Translations under genes and position numbers: made by a program
Source: Roseicyclus persicicus
GTDB taxonomy: Bacteria; Pseudomonadota; Alphaproteobacteria; Rhodobacterales; Rhodobacteraceae
Length of the DNA stretch: 64,000 nucleotides
Assembly: GCF_012395815.1 (NCBI RefSeq)
Contig: NZ_JAAZQQ010000004.1
Span: 62,001-126,000, forward strand
Direction: 5' to 3'
In this document: piece after piece, positions 47,001 through 55,253 of the stretch
How positions within the stretch are numbered: position 1 is the first letter of the stretch
Layout: every line of letters starts with the position of its first letter
The notes under the pieces: generated by a model
Told to the model about the DNA's origin: nothing
The model's database searches: none
The model's input: only the letters and a program-made list of their open reading frames with translations

Positions 47001-47259
47001 GCTGGCGCACGGGATCCCCACCATCCTGACCCCGGTCGCGGCGGAGGGGATCGGCCTGCGCAGCGGCCATGACAGCATCATCGTGGAAACCCCGCAGGAC
47101 TGGGCGGATGCGATCCTCCGCCTATCTGAGGATGACAAGCTCTGGACGGCGATGTCGAAGGCCGCCCGGGCCTACGCGGCGGACCGCTTCTCCTTCGAGG
47201 CCGGACGCCTCAAGATAAAGGCCGCCTTCGAGGCCGTGGACCTGTTCGGAGCGATGTAA
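44080..47259 (+). CDS. Large glycosyltransferase: unknown N-terminal domain + GT2 + GT4-like domain
   Basis: 1059 residues, no signal peptide. Residues 1-410 are unassigned, mainly beta-rich and acidic. Residues about 429-650 form a GT2 (GT-A) domain: SVVIPAHNKVEVTYYGLCAL, VVDDAS (463-468), LLNNDTEP (511-518) as the metal site and FEDTDL (613-618) as catalytic base. From about 665 a GT-B-type domain follows (VLFIDYGIPREDRDAGSYAA), ending with GT4-like FIAPLLSGAGIKGKVLSALA and PVAAEGIGLRSG. Two catalytic domains in one chain suggest processive or alternating sugar addition to a surface polymer. First gene of a plus-strand unit with two sulfotransferase-like genes. Confidence 0.88.
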   Translation: MTLTDLVESAILSQGDLFIHAAPTALADGLGVVCGGRPVPLEVMDDDVAWPADLPFRKAFVYPEDGAPLDEQLFDGTPVAFGSEAYVNALPDWAVDNGRTLQMRVDGVDEPHLIGIDVPIVIPAGVGPGRFEALVAAHRCDVALVVRFDPGPGGKAETVEVRFDPAFGGGQSPAGYQQVSLASPFRDTEVTVTMAVRHLGYRSDGSQDDPYVFIANAEVIAGNIGRGRMRPRHRSVGDGAGGAWFRAPVTPFLSPNDAPLALSLGDEQLDIFGPEQNELTLVDDYGHSLVLKARAPMTALLHVDGAPVDRIEIRTDDTFVRLPTALMRGEIVTVSVRDLSGSQVFLTLPVLAPRMLTPAEVLSRESRAPFPTDLTVRANHRYRGLRAHLDHPVPGLDPASLSTAIQTLDRTFDTLKLKPIAFPEVEDPKVSVVIPAHNKVEVTYYGLCALLVAHNRASFEVIVVDDASTDETAELETIVSGIRVVRNTEAQRFIRACNAGVAASRGEYVVLLNNDTEPTVGWLDALIDAFERFENVGLVGSKLLYPDGSLQDAGGIVWGSGNPWNYGHRANPWDPRFCYARQADYLSGAALMTTRAIWDHVGGLSDYLEPMYFEDTDLAFKVREAGFTTWFVPSSVVYHFEGMTSGTDTSSGFKRYQEVNRPKFKRRWARAYAGFGKEGQQPDLEKDRGIVGRVLFIDYGIPREDRDAGSYAARREIELVQSLGYKVTFLPQNLAHLGSYTEELERSGVEVIRAPFYLSVAEFLEKRAAEFDAVYITRYYVAQETIPHIRRWAPEAKIILNNADLHFLRELRSALGSKDPARIAAVRQVREKELEMMRAADLVLSYNEVEHSVILSHTDGQARVMTCPWVVEIPEKVPALKGRKGMSFLGNYGHPPNAEGVIWFCTEVMPMLEGTDAHLSIYGSGMGADIKALASDMVDPAGFIEEVSDAYDRHRIFIAPLLSGAGIKGKVLSALAHGIPTILTPVAAEGIGLRSGHDSIIVETPQDWADAILRLSEDDKLWTAMSKAARAYAADRFSFEAGRLKIKAAFEAVDLFGAM

Positions 47260-47272
47260 GGGCCGGAGAAGC

Positions 47273-47986
47273 TTGGCGGACGAACGCACCATCATCCTGC
47301 ACTACCACCTGTTCAAGAACGCGGGCACGTCGGTCGATGCGATCCTGAAGCGGAACTTCGGCGACCGCTGGGTCACGCGCGAGTTTCCCGTGCGGGGCGG
47401 CAACAACACCGCGCTGGTGGAGGACTGGATCCGCGAGACCCCTGAGGCCGTTGCCTATTCCTCGCACACGATGGTCGGGCCGCTGCCCCGGGTGGAGGGG
47501 GTGCGGGTGATCTCCTTCCTGCTGCTGCGCGACCCGATTGAGCGCATCCGGTCGGCCTACCGCTTCGAGCGCACCCAGGCCGCGGACACCTGGGGCGCCC
47601 GTCTCGCCAAGGAGCTGGACTTCGAGGGCTACGTGCGCGCGCGGCTGGACAGGCCGGGGGACCGGCAATGCCGCAACTTCCAGACCCACCGGCTGGCCAG
47701 CATGGTGCCGGGCGCGGGGACGGAACTGGAACGGGCTCAGGCGGCGATCCGCCAGCTTAGCGTCGTGGGGCTGGTGAGCGATCTCGGGGCAGCGATGGCC
47801 GACCTGGCAAGGTTGTATTCCGGGGAGTCGCGCGGCTTCGGCGCAACTGACGTCCGGGCGAACCAGTCGCGCGGCCTCGGGTCCGAGATCATCAGTCCCG
47901 AGTTCGCGGAACTGTTGCGGGACGCCAATTGTCTTGACATGTCCCTCGTGCGGAGCCGTACGAAGGCGAGGTTGGCAAATCATTAA
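47273..47986 (+). CDS. Sulfotransferase-family protein 1
   Basis: 237 residues from a TTG start (GGAGA 6 nt upstream; no ATG gives the conserved N-terminus). HYHLFKNAGTS (10-20) corresponds to the PAPS 5'-phosphosulfate loop, and FLLLRDPIERIRSAYRFER (82-100) to the 3'-phosphate site with R86 and S94. Predicted to transfer sulfate from PAPS to a polysaccharide or lipid. Follows the glycosyltransferase by 13 bp. Confidence 0.78.
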   Translation: MADERTIILHYHLFKNAGTSVDAILKRNFGDRWVTREFPVRGGNNTALVEDWIRETPEAVAYSSHTMVGPLPRVEGVRVISFLLLRDPIERIRSAYRFERTQAADTWGARLAKELDFEGYVRARLDRPGDRQCRNFQTHRLASMVPGAGTELERAQAAIRQLSVVGLVSDLGAAMADLARLYSGESRGFGATDVRANQSRGLGSEIISPEFAELLRDANCLDMSLVRSRTKARLANH

Positions 47987-47988
47987 TT

Positions 47989-48828
47989 ATGAAGGACATA
48001 TTCCTTCACATAGGCGCCCACAAGACAGCGACGACCGCCATTCAGATCATCCTTTTGCGCGAGACCGGCATCCGGTCCCGTCTTGCCGAGGATCCGGTTC
48101 TGCTGTCGATCCACAACCCCGTGCATGACTACGGCACCTTCCGGACGACCTACACACATCTGCGCAACCGGATGCTGGTGGCGCTCGATCGAGGAAACCC
48201 GGTCGATCCCGCGCTGGTCTCGGAGATGGCCCGGCTCGTTCAAGGGTTCGTGGAAGGGCTGCCTGGACGGCATGTCGTCTGGTCCGACGAGAACCTCCTC
48301 GGCAACACGCCGGGTCATCCCACCGGGCAGCTTGTCCAGATCCAGGGGGGGCTTTATCCCGCCAGCGATGCGATTTCGGCCGCTTTCGCCGACGCGCTGG
48401 CCCAGCACTCGGTCAGGGTCAGGCTGTACACGAGGGACGTTGAAAGCCTGATTCGGTCTGCCTACGGCGACTGGATCTCGAAGCTGCGTGAGCCGACGCC
48501 GTTCGGCGAATTCGACGTGGCCGTCCGGCAAGGCAATCTCGACTGGGACGGCGTCGCGGCACCCTGGCAACAGAGGTTTGGTACCAGGTTCGATCGCGTC
48601 CGTTTCGAGACCATCCGTGAGGGGCAAATGCAGTACCTCATGAACTTCGCAGAGTGGGCGAAGCTCGCGGTGGACGACACCTCGCGCCTGACAGCGGCCC
48701 GGGCCGCGAATTCCGGCCTCAACCAACGCCAGATCGACATGGCCAAGCTGATCATGCCCGACATGCACCCTGAGGAACGCCCGGCCTTGCGGCGCTTCCT
48801 GCTGCAGCTGAAACCCGATGCGCCGTGA
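47989..48828 (+). CDS. Sulfotransferase-family protein 2
   Basis: 279 residues. FLHIGAHKTATTAIQIILLR (5-24) is a PAPS-binding loop of the HIGxxKTGTT type with the middle Gly replaced by Ala; VRLYTRDVESLIRSAYGDW (about 142-160) is the 3'-phosphate site. Starts 2 bp after the previous gene. Sequence similarity between the two is limited to these motifs, so they probably act on different positions or acceptors. Confidence 0.75.
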   Translation: MKDIFLHIGAHKTATTAIQIILLRETGIRSRLAEDPVLLSIHNPVHDYGTFRTTYTHLRNRMLVALDRGNPVDPALVSEMARLVQGFVEGLPGRHVVWSDENLLGNTPGHPTGQLVQIQGGLYPASDAISAAFADALAQHSVRVRLYTRDVESLIRSAYGDWISKLREPTPFGEFDVAVRQGNLDWDGVAAPWQQRFGTRFDRVRFETIREGQMQYLMNFAEWAKLAVDDTSRLTAARAANSGLNQRQIDMAKLIMPDMHPEERPALRRFLLQLKPDAP

Positions 48829-48855
48829 CGGCCCCGCCCGTTGCGACGGCGCGCG

Positions 48856-49482
48856 TCAGTTGCGATAGATCGACTGGCTCCGCTGGACGTCGGACCAGTG
48901 ACGGCCGTCCTTCTTGTGGAACAGGTCCTGGTTGAACACGACAGTCTTGCCGGCGATGGCGGCATGTTCGACCACCCTGATCCCCTCGGTCAGGCGGCCG
49001 GTATCGGTGACCTCGTTCCAGACCTTAGGCCCAGTGACATGCCAGACGTCATTCGCGATCCGGGCCTCGATGTTCCGCAGCACTCGCGCCAGGATCTCGG
49101 CCAAGACGGCGTTGCCGGCTTCGGCAGAGAACAGGTTGTTGACGATGCGCCCATGCCATCGACGGTAAAGCACGAGGTCGGCGCCGGGACTCAGGAACTC
49201 GTCGGGTCGCCGCAATAGCCCGATGCTCATGTCCGCATAAAAGCCGCCGAGCGCGACGATCTCCAGCAGGCGGAACAGGTCGGATTGCATGGCTGGCACA
49301 TTGCAGGCCGCAAAGGCATCGACTTCACGTTGGCCGTAGACCTTGCTGATGAAGTCAATGGCCTCGGCCCTGTCATAGACCGTGATGTCCTCAGGACCGT
49401 GAACGTGCCAAGTCTCATTCACTTCCCGGATGTCGTCAGGCCACGGACGGGTATCCCAGTATCCGATCATCCGGGTGAGCAC
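48856..49482 (-). CDS. Glycosyltransferase with sugar-binding region (PF04488-like)
   Basis: 208 residues from a GTG at 49482 with GGAGG 6 nt upstream; the longer open frame overlaps the neighbour and was rejected. YWDTRPWPDDIREVNETWHV and QSDLFRLLEIVALGGFYADM match the capsular/OCH1-like family, in which the second segment normally ends in a DxD metal site. Here it reads ADMS, so the site is altered. C-terminus FNQDLFHKKDGRHWSDVQ is typical. Convergent with sulfotransferase 2 (27-bp gap) and 19 bp after the WcbI-like gene. Confidence 0.72.
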   Translation of the reverse strand: MLTRMIGYWDTRPWPDDIREVNETWHVHGPEDITVYDRAEAIDFISKVYGQREVDAFAACNVPAMQSDLFRLLEIVALGGFYADMSIGLLRRPDEFLSPGADLVLYRRWHGRIVNNLFSAEAGNAVLAEILARVLRNIEARIANDVWHVTGPKVWNEVTDTGRLTEGIRVVEHAAIAGKTVVFNQDLFHKKDGRHWSDVQRSQSIYRN

Positions 49483-49501
49483 GGAAAACCTCCGGTCCGT
49501 T

Positions 49502-50395
49502 CTAACGGGACATCGGGCCGTCGAGGTCGAACCCGGGGTAACTTGGGGTGACCCGGATATCCGACGGATCCAGCACGGCCGCCTGATGGTCATAGCAGCG
49601 AAAGAATTCGGCGCGCAACTCATCGGCGTCGAACTCCCTGAACGCGCCGAGGTCGACACCGCCGCCAGGTTTCAAGACGACCGCCCGGCCGCGGTATCGG
49701 TCGCCGAGGTCATCCGTCATCCAGGTCGACGGCACGCGATAAGCGGCCAGCGGCTCGCCATCTCCCTCAGTGACTACGGCTCCCTCGATCGACAGACGGG
49801 CCAGGAGCCTCTCGGCCGCCTTCGCGAGCAGGAACCTCGAGGGATGATTGAAGGTGAAGAAAAGCGGCACCGAGGGGTTGGCTTCGATCAAATCGGAGAC
49901 AATGACCCCGCAACCTTCTTCCCGACGTCTCAGGCTGTCCAGAGACAACCGGCGGACAGCTGCGATATAGTCCCCGGAATCTCTGGGGATTAGGCCGGCC
50001 ATTCCCTTCCGGGCCGACAGCCAGTCACCGAAAATCCGCAGATCGTGCGAGGCATCGAAAGGACCAAGAAGCCGGCCCTGAACCCGATGGGTGAAATAGC
50101 GGAGGAAAGGCTGCTGACCGGAGAAGAAGATATTCGGCCAGATGACGGTCTTGCCACTATAGAGTTCATTGATATTCTCGGAGGACAAGACTTTGACCCG
50201 GAATTTCGGGTCGGTCTTTTGGGCAACAATCAGGTCTGCCTCTTGAAGACTTTCTTCGTATTTTTTTGAATGGCCCGGATCGGCCAAGTGCAGGATGATC
50301 GGATCAAGCGGCTCGAACAACCCCGTCCCACACATCAAGTTCATCAGGGGTCGGGCCTGGCAGTTTCCCGTCACCAAGAGTTTCATTGCTGGCAT
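49502..50395 (-). CDS. WcbI-like polysaccharide biosynthesis putative acyltransferase
   Basis: 297 residues. MKLLVTGNCQARPLMNLM holds the GNCQ motif of the WcbI family (PF18588), a CoA-binding SGNH-like fold implicated in capsule acylation. KTVIWPNIFFSGQQPFLRYF and FTFNHPSRFLLAKAAERLLA are consistent. Two starts are possible (50395, 50386), neither with a good Shine-Dalgarno. G+C is low: only 27 of 60 bases in 50161-50220 are G or C, well below the window norm. Confidence 0.72.
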   Translation of the reverse strand: MPAMKLLVTGNCQARPLMNLMCGTGLFEPLDPIILHLADPGHSKKYEESLQEADLIVAQKTDPKFRVKVLSSENINELYSGKTVIWPNIFFSGQQPFLRYFTHRVQGRLLGPFDASHDLRIFGDWLSARKGMAGLIPRDSGDYIAAVRRLSLDSLRRREEGCGVIVSDLIEANPSVPLFFTFNHPSRFLLAKAAERLLARLSIEGAVVTEGDGEPLAAYRVPSTWMTDDLGDRYRGRAVVLKPGGGVDLGAFREFDADELRAEFFRCYDHQAAVLDPSDIRVTPSYPGFDLDGPMSR

Positions 50396-50495
50396 GATGC
50401 ATGTCTCAATTCGAGGTTCTTTTTTTGCTGCAACGCCTTTCGCTTTTTTCTCGAGAGATCGTCGGTCTGTCTTGGCAGCAACAATGAAGACCCGA

Positions 50496-51275
50496 TCAGC
50501 GAGGATTCCCGGCCACTAGGTCAACCCATCGCTGCAAATTTGGCTGCACCGTCAGCGTCTCGTATCCGAACCGCCGCACCCGCTTCATTCGCGTATCGGG
50601 GTGGGCGGCCTTCAAATAAACCTCGACCGCCTTCAGGTATCTCGCGTGGTAGGAATAGGATGCAAGCAGCAGCTTGTTGCAGGTGACAACCAGCGGCACG
50701 AAGGCGAAATCGCGCATCAGGTACATGCGCGCGATCGCCTCCTGCACACCTGGCCAATTGGGATTGGTGTAGTCGTCGACTGCGATGATCCCATGGTTGG
50801 CCGTGACCGACATAGCGAACTCGATATCGTTCACGGTGTGCACGACCTCGTGGCAACCATCGACGCTGAAGAAGTTGAACGCGCCCAAGTCCTGGACGAG
50901 GGCGTCCGCATCCCGCTGTGTCAAGGCGAGCGAATCCGCCTGCACGAACTCCACGGCGCCCTCGGCGATGCCGTGGCTGGCAAGGTTGCGCCTGACCACG
51001 TCCATCTTGCCCACCCCCGCGCCATCAAGGTTGAACTGCTGCATGTCGAAAACGTCGATCGCAGCCGCTCGGTTGGCAGGCGAGGTACCGAAGGTCTTGC
51101 AAAGGCCGATGAAGAACTTGCCCTCGAACACGCCGATTTCCGCGACCGGGCCATCCCCGATCTCAAGGTAGAGCGGCCAGAGCGTTTGCCAGAGTTGTGG
51201 AATGCACCAGCCGTTCACGCTGGCGATACCCGTCGAGAGATATGCGTTTACAGAGTCCAGTCGCGCGTCGATCAT
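50496..51275 (-). CDS. Class I SAM-dependent methyltransferase
   Basis: 259 residues from ATG 51275 (AGAGGG close upstream; in-frame ATGs at 51296 and 51302 are alternatives). SAM-binding motif VAEIGVFEGKFFIGLCKTFG, then AAIDVFDMQQFNLDGAGVGK and the acidic FNFFSVDGCHEVVHTVNDIE, like the Methyltransf_24/cephalosporin-hydroxylase-type group. Substrate unknown; the neighbourhood suggests a sugar. A 100-bp A/T-rich gap separates it from the WcbI-like gene. Confidence 0.75.
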   Translation of the reverse strand: MIDARLDSVNAYLSTGIASVNGWCIPQLWQTLWPLYLEIGDGPVAEIGVFEGKFFIGLCKTFGTSPANRAAAIDVFDMQQFNLDGAGVGKMDVVRRNLASHGIAEGAVEFVQADSLALTQRDADALVQDLGAFNFFSVDGCHEVVHTVNDIEFAMSVTANHGIIAVDDYTNPNWPGVQEAIARMYLMRDFAFVPLVVTCNKLLLASYSYHARYLKAVEVYLKAAHPDTRMKRVRRFGYETLTVQPNLQRWVDLVAGNPR

Positions 51276-51282
51276 GACCCTC

Positions 51283-52707
51283 TCACCCCCGCCCATACCC
51301 ATCCTCGTACCGGACGATATCGTCCTCGCCCAGATACGTCCCCGTCTGCACCTCGATCAGCACCATCGGGACCTTGCCGGGGTTCTCCATCCGGTGCACG
51401 GCGCCCAGCGGGATGTAGACCGACTGGTTCTCCGAGACCAGACGCACCTCGCCGTCCACCGTCACCTTCGCCGTCCCCTGCACCACGATCCAGTGCTCCG
51501 CCCGGTGGTGGTGGCTCTGCAGGCTCAGCGCCGCGCCGGGGTTCACGTGGATCCGCTTCACCTGGAACCGCGACCCCAGCGCCAGGCTCTCGAACCAGCC
51601 CCAGGGCCGGTGGTCCTTGGGGAACTCGGTCGCCTGCTTCGCCCCCTCGGCCTTCAGCGCCGACACCGCCAGCCGCAGGTCCTGCGCGCGGTCCATCGGC
51701 GCCACCAGCACCGCGTCGGGCATCGCCACCGCGATCATGTTCTCGAGCCCCAGTCCGATCAGCACCTGCCCCTCGGCCTCGGACCTGAGCAGCGTGTCGC
51801 GGCACTCCAGCGCCTGCACCGGGCCGGAGGCCGCCACCCCCGCCCCGTCCCGCGGCATCTCGCGCCAGACCGTCTCCCAGCCGCCGAGGTCGGACCAGCC
51901 GCCGTCGAAAGGCACGACGCTGAGCGACGGCGCGCGCTCCATCACCGCGTAGTCGATCGAGATGTCCTCGGCCTCGGCCCAGGCGCCTTCGTCGAGCCGC
52001 AGGAAGCCGAGATCGGCGCGCGCGCCCGCCACCGACCGCCGCACCGGGTCGACGAGGCCGGGCGCATGGGCCTCGAAGGCCGCGATCAGCGTGTCGGCGC
52101 GGGCGAGGAAGAGGCCCGCGTTCCACAGGTAGCGCCCGTCGGCCAGCATCGCCTCGGCCGTGGCGCGGTCGGGCTTTTCCACGAAGCGGCGGAGCGGGAT
52201 CGCGCCGTCACCGTCGGCGTCGAGCTCGAGGTAGCCGTAGCCCGTCTCGGGCCGGTCGGGGCGGATGCCGAAGGTGACGATGCGCCCCTCGGCGGCGGCC
52301 GCGGCGGCCGTGGCGATGGCGGCGTGGAAGGCGGGCACGTCGCGCACGACGTGATCCGACGGCGCGATCAGGACGGTCGCGCCGGGGTCCGTCGCGGCGA
52401 TGTGCAGGACGGCGGCCAGCACCGCCGGCGCGGTGTTGCGGGGGGCGGGTTCCAGCAGCACGGCGGCCGGGTCGGCGCCGATCTCGGCCATCTGCTGGGT
52501 GACGATGAAGCGGAAATCCGCGCCCGTGACCACAACGGGCCGCGCGAAGCCCTTGCCGGTCAGCCGCCGGACCGAGGCCTGGAACAGGCTCTCGTCCCCG
52601 ATCAGCGCCGAGAATTGCTTGGGATAGCTCCGCCGCGACAACGGCCACAGCCGCGTGCCCGACCCGCCGCACAGGAGGATGGGGGTGATCCTGGTACTCT
52701 TGGCCAT
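51283..52707 (-). CDS. manC: Mannose-1-phosphate guanylyltransferase / mannose-6-phosphate isomerase
   Basis: 474-residue bifunctional enzyme giving GDP-mannose. Pyrophosphorylase signature LLCGGSGTRLWPLSRRSYPK at 11-30, FVEKPD near 176, and FDGGWSDLGGWETVW. The C-terminal type II isomerase cupin (about 365-474) has HVNPGAALSLQSHHHRAEHW with the metal-binding histidines. ATG 52707 is chosen by homology; the frame remains open far upstream, but those residues are the opposite reading of the neighbour. Supplies the activated sugar for this polysaccharide locus. Confidence 0.95.
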   Translation of the reverse strand: MAKSTRITPILLCGGSGTRLWPLSRRSYPKQFSALIGDESLFQASVRRLTGKGFARPVVVTGADFRFIVTQQMAEIGADPAAVLLEPAPRNTAPAVLAAVLHIAATDPGATVLIAPSDHVVRDVPAFHAAIATAAAAAAEGRIVTFGIRPDRPETGYGYLELDADGDGAIPLRRFVEKPDRATAEAMLADGRYLWNAGLFLARADTLIAAFEAHAPGLVDPVRRSVAGARADLGFLRLDEGAWAEAEDISIDYAVMERAPSLSVVPFDGGWSDLGGWETVWREMPRDGAGVAASGPVQALECRDTLLRSEAEGQVLIGLGLENMIAVAMPDAVLVAPMDRAQDLRLAVSALKAEGAKQATEFPKDHRPWGWFESLALGSRFQVKRIHVNPGAALSLQSHHHRAEHWIVVQGTAKVTVDGEVRLVSENQSVYIPLGAVHRMENPGKVPMVLIEVQTGTYLGEDDIVRYEDGYGRG

Positions 52708-52847
52708 CGTCCGCGGGCCCGTCCCTGACACAGTTTGCACCCGGACAAGACCCGAGCGGGCGCGCCATGTAAACCCTTCGCCGCGGGCGGATGCGGGCCG
52801 GATCCACCGTTGCCCGGAAAGCCGGCGCTCGGCAGGCCGACAGCCGC

Positions 52848-55190
52848 TCAGGGCGCCTCGGCAAAGAGCCGGCCGAGGGCCGAGACATAGGCGCTGCCGG
52901 ACCGGTCGCGCGCTGGCAGGGCGGCCCGTCCGGTCGAGATGCGGCAGGGGTGGATCACCCGCCGGACCTCGTCCAGCGTGCCGACCTGCAGGTCCGGGCC
53001 CGCGTCGAGGCTGGCGGCGAGCGCCCGCGTGAGGAGGCCGGGGCCGGTCTTGAACCAGCGGTGGTCGTTCTCCCGCGCGAGGCAGGAGGCGACCGCCATG
53101 TCCAGGGCCAGGCGGATCACCGGGTGCGCCGGCGGGGCGAGGATCAGCTCGGTCGAGATGGCGCCGCCGCCATCGCGGTAGAGCCGCGCGCCCGGCCCCG
53201 CGTCCAGCAGCGGGTCGACCGGGCCGGCCGGCCAGAGGTCGCCCGACACCGCCGCCCCGCCTTCGGCCAGCAGCAACGCCAGCCGCAGGATGTCGGCCTT
53301 CTGCTCGGCGTCGGGGGCCAGGGCGTGGGCGCGCGCGACCTCGGGGGGCTGGCTGTCCCTCAGCCAGGCCGCGGCCTGTCCGGGGTCGTGGGCGCGCAGC
53401 TCGCGGCGGGATGCGCCGCGCCAGGCCGCCACCAGGCGCGCGGCCTCGTCGGGGCGGGGCGCCGCGCCCGGCCAGACCAGGTGGATGATCTCGGGCACCG
53501 GGTCTGATGCGGCGGCCGGCAGCGCCCCCCCTGCGCCGTGCCGGTCCAGAAGGGCGCGGGCCGGCAGGAAGAACTCCCGCGCCAGCCGCCGCAGGTCGGC
53601 GGGGTCGGCCCGGGTCCAGTCGGGTCCGCCGGCGTCGACGATGCGGGCCTCGTTCAGGAGCGTCCCGACCCGGGTCGCCCGCGGACGACAGATCAGCGCC
53701 TCGACCAGCGGCCCGTCCTCGGGCGACAGCCGGGCAAAGCTGGCCTCGGCGGCCGCGCGGTCCCCGGCGAGCAGCTGGACCTCGATCATCTCGACCGCCG
53801 GCAGCGCGCCCATGGCCTCGGCCTCGGCCCGGTCGCAGAGCGCGCGTGCTTCCGCGATGTCGCCGGCCGCAAGCGCCGCCGACACCGCGCCGGCAAGACG
53901 GTGCTCGGCCGGCACCGCAGCAGCCGCACCGGCGACGAGCGCCGGCACCTCGGCCGCCCGGCCGCTGACGATCAGGGCCTCGGTGGCCAGCCGGAACAGC
54001 GCCGCGTCGCCCGGCCAGCGCCGGCAGCAGGCGCGCAGGTAACGCGCCGCCAGCGCCCCGGTGCCCGCGCCCAGCAACACCCGGCCCAGCCGCTCCGCCG
54101 CCTCCGTGTCCCGACGCGGGGCGGGGTTGGCCCGAACCCAGTCGAGCGCCGCCAGCGGCCCCTGCCGCAGCAGGGCGTCCTCGATGGCGAAGGCCTGCCG
54201 GTCGGCGGCACCCCAGGCGGCCCCGTCGAAGGCCGCGCTCAGGCGGTCGGCCAGCGCGGCCGCGCCCTGCGCCCAGGCCCGCTCGACCAGGCGAAAGGCG
54301 AGATACCAGGGCAGGTCGGGCCAGGCGAGCACGCGCCGGAGGAGCGCTTCGGCCCGGTCCGGGCCCTCCTCGGCAAGGGCCGCGTCGAGATCGGGCAGGA
54401 GCGTGCCCGGATCGGGCGGGGCCTCGGCGGGCGCCGCATCGGGGCCGTCCCCGGCGCGCAGGGCCTGAAGCTCGGCCTCGAAGGGCGTGTCGGGCGGCGC
54501 GCGGCGGGCGATCTGTGCCGCCCCCGCCCGGTCGCCGGCCTGCCGGTGGGCCTGCGCCGCGCGCAGCAGGATCTCGGGATGGTCGGGTTGATGCGGCAGG
54601 GCGGCCTCGGCCGCGGCCCGCGCGGCGGCGGCGTCGCCCCGCTCCAGCGCGGCCTCGATGCGGGCGAGATGGGCCAGCGGGTCGGCGGGGCGCTCCGCCA
54701 GCAGCCGGTCGCACAGCGCGCTGGCCGCGGTCACGCTGCGCGCCGCCCGGTGCAGGCCGATGGCGTAGGGCACGTCGTCGGGGGCCAGCGCGTCCTCGCC
54801 CGCCGCCGTCAGCACGGCCACCGCCGGCCCCGGCCCCTCGGCCGCCTCGACCGCCTCGGCCGTCTTGCGCCGCAGGAGCGCGACCACGGGCAACCGTTCC
54901 AGCCCGTCCCGCCCGGCGGCGGCGGCGGCGGGCGCGTCGCCCCGCGCCATGGCGAGGTCGATCAGTGCGACCCAGGCCCAGAGATGCGAGGGGTTGTCCT
55001 GCAACAGCCGGCGATAGGCCCCCTCGGCCAGCGCGCCCTCGCCCGCCTGCGCCAGGCCTCCCGCCACGCCGAAGCGCAGCGCCGCCAGCCAGCCCGCGTC
55101 GCCGTCCGCCCCCTCGAGCCACGCGGCAAGGTCGCGCAACGCGCCCGCCACCTGCCCCGGATCCGGCTCGTCCCCGCTGTCCTTCGCCAT
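52848..55190 (-). CDS. TPR-repeat protein with C-terminal glycosyltransferase-like domain
   Basis: 780 residues. Residues about 1-540 are Ala/Arg-rich helical repeats of TPR type (YRRLLQDNPSHLWAWVALID; RAAAEAALPHQPDHPEILLR). From about 590 a sugar-binding-region glycosyltransferase domain follows: PEIIHLVWPGAAPRPDEAAR and AEQKADILRLALLLAEGGAA. The expected DxD after this segment is replaced by VSGD. TPR-GT combinations act in protein or polysaccharide glycosylation; catalytic competence here is doubtful. First gene of the minus-strand unit towards manC. Confidence 0.75.
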   Translation of the reverse strand: MAKDSGDEPDPGQVAGALRDLAAWLEGADGDAGWLAALRFGVAGGLAQAGEGALAEGAYRRLLQDNPSHLWAWVALIDLAMARGDAPAAAAAGRDGLERLPVVALLRRKTAEAVEAAEGPGPAVAVLTAAGEDALAPDDVPYAIGLHRAARSVTAASALCDRLLAERPADPLAHLARIEAALERGDAAAARAAAEAALPHQPDHPEILLRAAQAHRQAGDRAGAAQIARRAPPDTPFEAELQALRAGDGPDAAPAEAPPDPGTLLPDLDAALAEEGPDRAEALLRRVLAWPDLPWYLAFRLVERAWAQGAAALADRLSAAFDGAAWGAADRQAFAIEDALLRQGPLAALDWVRANPAPRRDTEAAERLGRVLLGAGTGALAARYLRACCRRWPGDAALFRLATEALIVSGRAAEVPALVAGAAAAVPAEHRLAGAVSAALAAGDIAEARALCDRAEAEAMGALPAVEMIEVQLLAGDRAAAEASFARLSPEDGPLVEALICRPRATRVGTLLNEARIVDAGGPDWTRADPADLRRLAREFFLPARALLDRHGAGGALPAAASDPVPEIIHLVWPGAAPRPDEAARLVAAWRGASRRELRAHDPGQAAAWLRDSQPPEVARAHALAPDAEQKADILRLALLLAEGGAAVSGDLWPAGPVDPLLDAGPGARLYRDGGGAISTELILAPPAHPVIRLALDMAVASCLARENDHRWFKTGPGLLTRALAASLDAGPDLQVGTLDEVRRVIHPCRISTGRAALPARDRSGSAYVSALGRLFAEAP

Positions 55191-55253
55191 GCCGCCTCGT
55201 CCCGTTCCGGGCAGACTGTCCCGGATCGGGCGGGCTTGGCAATCCTTTGCGGC

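Noticed and set aside
43816-47070. Long minus-strand open frame opposite the large glycosyltransferase
   Set aside because: Arg/His/Gly-rich antisense shadow; the plus-strand protein has clear GT motifs.
49483-49659. Longer start for the glycosyltransferase at 48856-49482
   Set aside because: The extra residues overlap the WcbI-like gene in another frame and lack family similarity, whereas the GTG at 49482 has an ideal GGAGG.
51283-55242. ManC as the C-terminus of a giant 1319-residue fusion
   Set aside because: The upstream part is an alternative frame of the TPR-glycosyltransferase gene with Arg/Gly/Pro-rich nonsense. The ManC family N-terminus begins exactly at ATG 52707.
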